Shown here: one piece after another, positions 58,387 to 64,000 of the stretch
How positions within the stretch are numbered: the stretch's first letter is position 1
Layout: every line of letters starts with the position of its first letter
Source of the DNA: Bacillota bacterium
Lineage (GTDB): Bacteria > Bacillota > Clostridia > Tissierellales > Sedimentibacteraceae
Direction of reading: 5' to 3'
NCBI GenBank assembly: GCA_023416855.1
Contig: JAEZGU010000316.1
Location: forward strand, 62,001 to 126,000
Length of the DNA stretch: 64,000 bases
The notes under the pieces: model-generated
What the model was told of the DNA's origin: nothing
Seen by the model: only the letters and a program-made list of their open reading frames with translations
Database searches by the model: none
Translations under genes and position numbers: made by a program

Positions 58387-58563
58387 TTGAAACCTGTTTC
58401 AAAAGAACAATTTGACGAAATTTATCCAGAGCTTTTAAGAATTTATAACCATAGTAATAAAATGTATAAGCTTTGGGAAGGAACTGTAAGAAAACATTAT
58501 TTAGTAGAAAATGTTGATGAAAAAATAAAACAATATTGGACTCAGGGTAGAGTTACTCCTTAA
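58387..58563 (+). CDS. hypothetical protein, 58 aa
   Basis: Start TTG 58387 has GGAG 8 bases before it. Helical (KEQFDEIYPELLRIYNHSNKMYKLWEG). Placed between the structured RNA and the metallo-beta-lactamase. Unknown. Confidence 0.58.
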   Translation: MKPVSKEQFDEIYPELLRIYNHSNKMYKLWEGTVRKHYLVENVDEKIKQYWTQGRVTP

Positions 58564-58591
58564 AATAAACCATAGAAAGGTTGATAGCCCT

Positions 58592-60025
58592 ATGGCTAAA
58601 AAGAAAAATTCAATAAAGATAAAATTTTGCGGAGGAAATAGTTCTGAGGTAACAGGGTCTATGATACATATAGTTGCTAAAGACAAAAACATATTATTAG
58701 ATGCTGGACTTATTCAGACAAATAATCTAAAAGATGATTATCTATTTAATAGTAGAAAATTTGATTTTAGACTAAATGATATTGATTATATTTTTATTTC
58801 ACACCTAAATGCAGACCATTGCCTTTTACTCCCTCGTTTATACAAAGAAGGATGTAAAGCAAGAATTATAATTACAAAAGGTAGCACAGATTTCTTAAAA
58901 GAAATGATGAAGGACTCTGCTTATATAATGTCGAGAGATATAGTTGCTTTAAATAAAAAATCAAATATAAAATATAGGCCACTTTATGATGAGGATGATA
59001 TTTATACTGTATTAGAATATGTTGAAGAATTTGATTTTATGACTTTATATGAATTAGATTCGGAAGTTTCGTTCCATCTATACCCAGCTAATCATATTCC
59101 TAAATCTGCTCAAATTGAATTGATTATTAAGCAAGATAACCACGTAAAAAAGATAGGTTATACTGGGGACTTGGGAAATATAAAAATAAAAGATAAATAT
59201 TTTATAGAAGATTTTAAACCTATTAAAAATGTTAATGTATTAATCGGAGAGTGTACATATTCACGAACTAATGTCAAAGTAGCAGATAAAAGACGGGATA
59301 AAGATATTGAAAAGATTATCACATGCATTAAAAAAACGTGTATACAGGATAATGATAAAATTTTAATACCTACATTTGCATTAGACCGCACCCAAACAAT
59401 GCTTACAGTTCTTTATGAAATATTTCAAAATAATAAAGAATTTAAAGATATTCCCATTTATGTCGACAGTCCATTAGCTACCACTATAACAAAATTATAT
59501 GGAAAAGTTATGGAAGGTAGAGATAAAGAAATACTCGATAAAATATTTGCATGGGAAAATCTTAGATTTGTAAAAGATTTTGATGAAAGTCAAGCATTAA
59601 TGACTAAAAAAGGAAAGGCTATAATATGTGCAAGTTCAGGAATGTGTGACAAAGGACGCTCAAATTTTTGGGTAAGGTCTATGGTATCAAATCCCAATTC
59701 TTGCATTCTTTTTGTTGGTTATGCAGCAAAAGGAACTTTAGCATCTGATATTAGAAATGAATCAAAATCAAAGTTTGTTAAAATTAACGGTAAAAACTAT
59801 AAAAACAATTGCCAATTTGTAAATCTTCTCTCCTTCTCGGCACATATGCAACGTGAAGACTTACTTTGGTATTACTCAGAAGTACAGTGTGAAAAAATTG
59901 CACTCGTGCATTCTGAGATGAGTAGTAAGATAGTCTTTGCAAAGAATTTACAAGAAGAAATAAGTAGAAAAAATAAAACTAGTAAAGTTATTTGCATAAA
60001 TAGTGGCTCAGTAATTAATTTGTAA
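58592..60025 (+). CDS. beta-CASP metallo-beta-lactamase RNase-like protein, 477 aa
   Basis: Motifs in order: SHLNADHC (residues 70-77; normally H-x-H-x-D-H, here His71, Asn73, Asp75, His76), PANHIPKSAQ, GYTGDLGN, IGECTYSR, IPTFALDRTQ, YVDSPLA, ICASSGMCDKGRS, FVGYAAKGTLASDI, and near the end SFSAHMQREDL and LVHSEM. This is the CPSF-73/RNase J-type (YSH1-like) exo-/endoribonuclease fold. The Asn at a zinc ligand is unusual. It could process transcripts of the phage or host. Starts 28 bases after the 58-aa gene. Confidence 0.82.
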   Translation: MAKKKNSIKIKFCGGNSSEVTGSMIHIVAKDKNILLDAGLIQTNNLKDDYLFNSRKFDFRLNDIDYIFISHLNADHCLLLPRLYKEGCKARIIITKGSTDFLKEMMKDSAYIMSRDIVALNKKSNIKYRPLYDEDDIYTVLEYVEEFDFMTLYELDSEVSFHLYPANHIPKSAQIELIIKQDNHVKKIGYTGDLGNIKIKDKYFIEDFKPIKNVNVLIGECTYSRTNVKVADKRRDKDIEKIITCIKKTCIQDNDKILIPTFALDRTQTMLTVLYEIFQNNKEFKDIPIYVDSPLATTITKLYGKVMEGRDKEILDKIFAWENLRFVKDFDESQALMTKKGKAIICASSGMCDKGRSNFWVRSMVSNPNSCILFVGYAAKGTLASDIRNESKSKFVKINGKNYKNNCQFVNLLSFSAHMQREDLLWYYSEVQCEKIALVHSEMSSKIVFAKNLQEEISRKNKTSKVICINSGSVINL

Positions 60026-60128
60026 AATAATTATCGCTCCTTTAGACTGTATTCTATATGGAGTTATGGATAGTAGACTGTTTATCTACTATCTCTTTTT
60101 ATATTTAAACTTAAAAGGAGATGGTAAA

Positions 60129-61379
60129 ATGAATAACAAAAGTAATAACATAAGAATATCCCGTCTTAAAAATGGAAAGTCTTTTAAACAATGGTGTATT
60201 GAAAATAATAAACAAAACTATTTAGATTTATGGGATTTTGATTTAAACATATTGAACCCAAATGAAATAAATTATTCTAGTCATAAAAAATATTATTTTA
60301 AATGTCCTAAAGGATTACACAAAAGTGAATTAAAAGAAATAGCAAGAATTACAAACAATAATGCTTCGATTGTATGTAATCAATGTAATTCTTTTGAACA
60401 ATGGTGTTTAGATAAAAATCGTCAAGATTTATCTGATAGATGGGATTATGTTTTAAATGATTGTAATCCATGTGATATTTCGTTTGGAACAGCTAGAAAA
60501 TATTACTTAAAATGTCCTAACGATTTACATACTAGTGAATTACACAATATCGGTAGTATTACATCTGGACAAAATGGTAGTAGTTATTGTAAAGCATGTA
60601 ATTCCTTCGCCCAGTGGGGAATAAATAATATTTGTAAGGATTTTTTAGAGAAGTATTGGGACTATGAAAATAATTTAAATATAAACCCTTGGGAAATTAG
60701 TTATGGTTCAAATCAAAAAGTTTGGATTAGGTGTCAAGAAAAAGATTATCATGGTAGTTATTTTATGCCATGTATAAGTTTTTCAATACAGAAAAGCAGA
60801 TGCCCATTTTGTACGAATAAAAATGGGAAAGTACATACTTTAGATAGTTTAGGGACACTACATCCAAAAGTATTAGATATATGGTCAGACAAAAATAAGA
60901 AAAGTCCATTTGCTTATGCACCAAAATCTCATCAGGAGATTTATTGGAAATGCTCAGAAGGAAAACACGAAGATTACAAAAGAATTATATTAAATTCAAA
61001 TAATTATGATTTTCGTTGTCCAGAATGTCAATATTCGCAAGGTGAATTTAAAATTCAAAATATTTTTGATACAAATAATATAAGTTATATTCCTCAAAAA
61101 GAATTTGACGGATTAATTGGTTTAGGTGAAAGAAATTTATCTTATGACTTTTATATTCCTAGTTATAATCTTTTGATAGAGTATCAAGGAGAATATCATG
61201 ATGGAACTGTACCATATCAAACTAAAAAACAATTTGAAAAACAACAAGAACACGATAGGCGTAAAAGAGTATATGCTAAAAATAATAATATAAATTTATT
61301 AGAAATATGGTATTGGGATTTTGACCGTATAGAAGAAATATTAAATAATGAATTAAAGAAATATAATTTATTAGATTAA
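60129..61379 (+). CDS. treble-clef repeat and PD-(D/E)XK protein, 416 aa
   Basis: Start ATG 60129 follows AAAGGAG. Three repeats of about 65 residues open with FKQWC/FEQWC/FAQWG and close with a cysteine pair (C-N-Q-C, C-K-A-C, C-P-F-C), each with a middle Cys (KCPKGLH, KCPNDLH, RCQEKD). These resemble the phage zinc-ribbon/treble-clef arrays. A fourth variant follows. The last ~110 residues (YDFYIPSYNLLIEYQGEYH, then a basic helix and LLEIWYWDFDRI) fit a PD-(D/E)XK or Vsr-like nuclease. Possibly a homing endonuclease. Confidence 0.68.
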   Translation: MNNKSNNIRISRLKNGKSFKQWCIENNKQNYLDLWDFDLNILNPNEINYSSHKKYYFKCPKGLHKSELKEIARITNNNASIVCNQCNSFEQWCLDKNRQDLSDRWDYVLNDCNPCDISFGTARKYYLKCPNDLHTSELHNIGSITSGQNGSSYCKACNSFAQWGINNICKDFLEKYWDYENNLNINPWEISYGSNQKVWIRCQEKDYHGSYFMPCISFSIQKSRCPFCTNKNGKVHTLDSLGTLHPKVLDIWSDKNKKSPFAYAPKSHQEIYWKCSEGKHEDYKRIILNSNNYDFRCPECQYSQGEFKIQNIFDTNNISYIPQKEFDGLIGLGERNLSYDFYIPSYNLLIEYQGEYHDGTVPYQTKKQFEKQQEHDRRKRVYAKNNNINLLEIWYWDFDRIEEILNNELKKYNLLD

Positions 61380-61414
61380 CAATATAAAAGTATTACAAGA
61401 AAGAAGGAAATAAA

Positions 61415-61795
61415 ATGGAACAATATCAAGAATTATTAGTAAATGTTTGTATAACATTAATTCCAGTATTGGCAACTTTCATAGCAACATGGTTGAGTAA
61501 GAAAACCCAGCAGATTAAAGAGCAAATCAAAAATGATACAGCCTATAAATACATAGATTTACTAGAAAGAACTGTTCAAGATTCTGTAGCTATGTTCAGT
61601 GAAACCGTAGTTAAGAAGTTAAAAGAATCAGGAGATTTCGATAACGCAACAGGAATCGCAATATTTGATGAATGTCGTGAAAATGTATTGAATATTCTTG
61701 GAGAAACAGGCGTAACAGTTTTAAATGAAGTATATGCGGATTTAGATTTAGTGATAAAGAATCTTATTGAAAAGAATGTCGCGAAACAAAAATGA
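61415..61795 (+). CDS. LLH-type phage holin-like protein, 126 aa
   Basis: One N-terminal hydrophobic helix (VNVCITLIPVLATFIATWL, residues 9-27), then a long amphipathic helical tail with TVQDSVAMFSETVVKKLKESG and a short C-terminal helix: the plan of the LLH-type phage holin family. Holins open the cell membrane at lysis. No endolysin gene is adjacent in the window. AGAAAGGA precedes the ATG. Confidence 0.72.
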   Translation: MEQYQELLVNVCITLIPVLATFIATWLSKKTQQIKEQIKNDTAYKYIDLLERTVQDSVAMFSETVVKKLKESGDFDNATGIAIFDECRENVLNILGETGVTVLNEVYADLDLVIKNLIEKNVAKQK

Positions 61796-61797
61796 TT

Positions 61798-61815
61798 TTG
61801 GGGAGTATTCTCCCC
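61798..61815 (+). terminator. hairpin after the holin-like gene
   Basis: GGGGAG-TATT-CTCCCC, followed by a weak T-run; just upstream of the tRNA. Confidence 0.55.
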
Positions 61816-61823
61816 TACTTTAT

Positions 61824-61898
61824 AAGAGTATCGGTTAACGTGCAAACCAATGGTCTCCAAAACCATGACTGTAGGTTCAAATCCTACTACTCTTGCCA
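61824..61898 (+). tRNA. trnW: tRNA-Trp (anticodon CCA)
   Basis: A full cloverleaf: acceptor AAGAGTA/TACTCTT, D stem GGTT/AACC, anticodon stem ATGGT/ACCAT with loop C-T-CCA-A-A, T stem GTAGG/CCTAC with TTCAAAT loop, discriminator G and encoded CCA. It reads UGG. Only tRNA seen in the window. Confidence 0.95.
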
Positions 61899-61953
61899 TA
61901 CAGCATAAAGCTGTAAATTAAATATTTTATTAATTTTATAGGAGGTATTTTTC

Positions 61954-62337
61954 ATGACTCAATTTTTTGATGAAATTTTTAACGATGTATTTTTAGGTTT
62001 TGGTAAACCAAGAAGACTAGTTTTCAACTCAAATGTAAAAGATATGTTGCCTAGTTATTGGTCGAAGAAAGATGAAAATACATATCTTTGTACAGTTAAA
62101 ACACTTGGTATTAATCCAGAAGATGTAAGAGTTGAAGAAACCGAATATGGAATTAAAGTAAGTGGTGCTAGTGAAGTTGAAGGATACAAATATGATACTT
62201 CATTTGAATTACCGATTGTTGAAAGTATAATGAATGAGATTGAAAAGATTCAGGTTACTAGCAAGAATGGACTTACTTTTATAACTTTGAAACTTAATAG
62301 ACCTGAGAAAAAGAAAATTAAGATTGAGACAATTTAA
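61954..62337 (+). CDS. small heat-shock (Hsp20/alpha-crystallin)-like protein, 127 aa
   Basis: Residues ~45-125 fit an alpha-crystallin domain: TYLCTVKTLGINPEDVRVEE, YGIKVSG, YDTSFELPIV and FITLKLNRPE, as in ATP-independent chaperones. It has a short N-terminal arm (MTQFFDEIFNDVFLGFG). Small heat-shock genes are known in phages, where they are thought to help fold phage proteins. GGAGG precedes the ATG. Confidence 0.75.
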   Translation: MTQFFDEIFNDVFLGFGKPRRLVFNSNVKDMLPSYWSKKDENTYLCTVKTLGINPEDVRVEETEYGIKVSGASEVEGYKYDTSFELPIVESIMNEIEKIQVTSKNGLTFITLKLNRPEKKKIKIETI

Positions 62338-62966
62338 TAATAATATAAAATGATAATTTGATTAAGATATTATATCAAGTCATATACTTCATATGACATT
62401 GCCTTTATAAAGGTTTTCTAGACTCCAGAAGTAGAACGGCTATCTATGCTACATTCGGAATTACTACGGTAGCTTTGAATGGTTAGAAATATGGGATTGC
62501 AACCTATCAGAGAGTCACATTAAAAACACAACTGAATATAGAGGTTTTCTCAACCTGAAAATGAGAATTACATGGTCAATCCAACGGATATGACGCTAAA
62601 TGCAGGTACACTCCTATATATTGCAGTATAAGACTTAGTTGAGACTAGATAAGTAATAGTCTATGCAATTTTATAGTATGCACTTTACACAGTAGGGTAA
62701 ACTGTGTTGATACTCAATGTAAAAGAGCCATGATAACATGACCACTTGGGGCTATAATACCAAGGCTGGTGTCCAATATCACCTATTATATTGGTGTGGC
62801 TTGTTTAGTTAAAAGCAAACCAATCGCTTTGAGTTTTGGTAGTCTGGCACTAACTTAAAAGTGCCTTTTATAATGGGAAGAAAAAGTAACCATTCTTCTA
62901 CTTCCCTATCCTATCGTCTAAATGTCGATTAGACGTTAAACAAAATTTAAATTATATGAGGTTTAA
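62338..62966. other. gene-free stretch with large structured RNA
   Basis: 629 bases with no supportable gene, and a markedly higher G+C and hairpin content than other gaps. See the RNA entry. Confidence 0.55.
62379..62938 (+). ncRNA. large ornate structured RNA, ROOL/GOLLD-like candidate
   Basis: Perfect local stems include GTCATAT/ATATGAC (62379-62397), AGGTT/AACCT (about 62542-62556), ACACAGT/ACTGTGT (about 62686-62706), CCAATAT/ATATTGG (about 62773-62794), GGCAC/GTGCC (about 62845-62864), GGGAAG/CTTCCC (about 62875-62906) and CGTCTAA/TTAGACG (about 62915-62935). Length (~560 nt), lack of coding sequence and a nearby tRNA fit the large phage RNAs ROOL and GOLLD. I cannot check it against the family models. 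Confidence 0.55.
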
Positions 62967-64000
62967 ATGAATAGATATAGCCGAAAAGATAATGAAACAA
63001 CAATAGACTATCTTTTAAGATTAGCAGAAATAAAGATTGAAGAAAAACCCGAAGACCTTGAGTGGAGTGATATCGTAAATTATTGTGGTTTTAATTGTCA
63101 CTACGATTCTCTTAGAAAAGCATTGCAACCATCTGAATATGGTGGATATGCAATATATAAATATTTAAAAAATAATATAGTAAATGAAACTATTAATGAA
63201 GATACTATAGCAAAACAAATAGAAGTTGCTCAAAGAGAAATATATAAAGAAAGACAAAAACTTCGTGATGAAAAGAATGAATATAATGCTTGGTTAAGAG
63301 AACAATCACGAATTGAATTGTTTTATGAAAGAATAGATGAATCAGTAGATAGGATGTTAAGTAAAAAAGCTAGGGTTATTCCCTCCCCTATTTTAGTTAA
63401 CGAAAATGATGATAAAGCTGTAATTAGTTTTGCAGACCCTCATTACGGTGCATACTTTAAAATAGAAGGTTTTAATGGTGAAATTTTAAATGAATATAAT
63501 CCTGAAATATTTGCGAAAAGAATGTGGAATTTACGTGATGAAATTTTAGAATTTTGTAAAATACATAATATTAAAAATGTTAGTATTGTTGACCTTGGAG
63601 ACAGTGTTGAAGGAATACTACATTTAAGCCAACTTAAATCACTTAGAGGTAATATTGTAGACGATATTCTTGATTATGCAGATTTTATAGATGATTGGTT
63701 AACCAGTTTAAGTAAGGATTTATATATTGATTTGTATACTTCAGAAGGAAATCACTCTGACCTTAGATTACTTACAGGTAAAAAAGGAGATTTTCCTCAT
63801 GAAAACTTAGAAAAAATATATTCAAGAACTATTAAAAAAGCATTTAAAAATAACCCTAATGTGTGTATACATGAGAGTTTAAATGGGTTAAATTATTTTA
63901 ATGTAAATGGTTATAATATTTTAACTGCTCATGGGAACAAGGAAAATAATATTAAAAATAGCATTAATGATTATGAGGATACTTATAACATAGATATTGA
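62967..64000 (+). CDS. calcineurin-like metallophosphoesterase, cut by the window end
   Basis: TGAGG lies 5 bases before ATG 62967. 344 residues are visible. The N-terminal ~140 are helical with a helix-turn-helix-like part and a charged coiled coil. Then the metal motifs: FADPHYG (D-x-H), LGDSVEG (G-D), EGNHSD (G-N-H-D) and ILTAHGN (final His). This is the phosphoesterase superfamily; phage members include nucleases and phosphatases. The 3' end lies outside. Confidence 0.8.
   Translation, partial: MNRYSRKDNETTIDYLLRLAEIKIEEKPEDLEWSDIVNYCGFNCHYDSLRKALQPSEYGGYAIYKYLKNNIVNETINEDTIAKQIEVAQREIYKERQKLRDEKNEYNAWLREQSRIELFYERIDESVDRMLSKKARVIPSPILVNENDDKAVISFADPHYGAYFKIEGFNGEILNEYNPEIFAKRMWNLRDEILEFCKIHNIKNVSIVDLGDSVEGILHLSQLKSLRGNIVDDILDYADFIDDWLTSLSKDLYIDLYTSEGNHSDLRLLTGKKGDFPHENLEKIYSRTIKKAFKNNPNVCIHESLNGLNYFNVNGYNILTAHGNKENNIKNSINDYEDTYNIDI

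Noticed and set aside
61576..61899. Minus-strand frame of 107 codons
   Set aside because: It covers the tRNA-Trp gene and is antisense to the holin-like gene.
62640..62830. Degenerate tRNA genes
   Set aside because: Short stems resemble tRNA arms but no cloverleaf with a T-loop TTCAANN and 7-bp acceptor can be folded.
62379..62938. Group I or group II intron
   Set aside because: I find no convincing group II domain V or group I core, and it does not interrupt a gene.

Overview
The window is about 70% A+T with strong GGAGG-type ribosome sites, TTGACA-17-TATAAT promoters and short hairpin/U-tract terminators. This points to a large phage-plasmid (or plasmid-like prophage) of a low-GC Firmicute, probably a Clostridia host. 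It carries plasmid functions (ParM/ParR segregation, two Rep-type initiators, a replication-relaxation protein, an FtsK/TcpA-type ATPase) together with phage functions (holin-like protein, YonO-type RNA polymerase, tyrosine recombinase, tRNA, MrpR-like repressor). The right end runs into genes that continue past the window.

Layout. 1-10.4 kb (minus strand): small unknown genes, a PemK/MazF-fold protein, and an overlapping pair of a DGQHR/ParB-like protein and a recombinase-fold protein resembling the SPbeta repressor MrpR. 10.8-14.3 kb (minus): an Agr-type peptide-signalling module with AgrB, a second PemK-fold protein, a 39-residue AgrD-like propeptide with a serine ring, an AgrC-like membrane receptor with no kinase domain, and another membrane protein. 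14.3-27 kb (minus): densely packed small genes, including a radical SAM enzyme and an HNH-like protein. 27-42.6 kb (minus): many very small units, many of them with their own promoter, terminator or leader hairpin. 42.6-43.6 kb: a gene-free stretch with eight 13-bp GAA...TTC palindromes. 43.6-52 kb: the plasmid core, with nuclease, recombinase, Rep, replication-relaxation protein, ATPase, ParR and ParM. 52.0-52.2 kb: a divergent promoter switch. 52.4-64 kb (plus strand): an operon with a YonO-like RNA polymerase, a structured RNA, a beta-CASP metallo-beta-lactamase, a treble-clef/PD-(D/E)XK protein, a holin-like protein, tRNA-Trp, a small heat-shock-like protein, a ~560-nt structured RNA and a metallophosphoesterase cut by the window end.

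How it may work together. The MrpR-like pair and the YonO-like polymerase are reminiscent of SPbeta-type lysogeny control and late transcription. No arbitrium genes are visible, but an Agr-type lactone peptide system sits directly upstream (in transcription order) of the repressor pair. My main hypothesis is that this element uses an Agr-type peptide, sensed by a kinase-less receptor, for population-level control of the element. What is seen directly is the gene content and motifs; the link between signal and lysogeny is inference. Most small proteins are unrecognised and are described as such.
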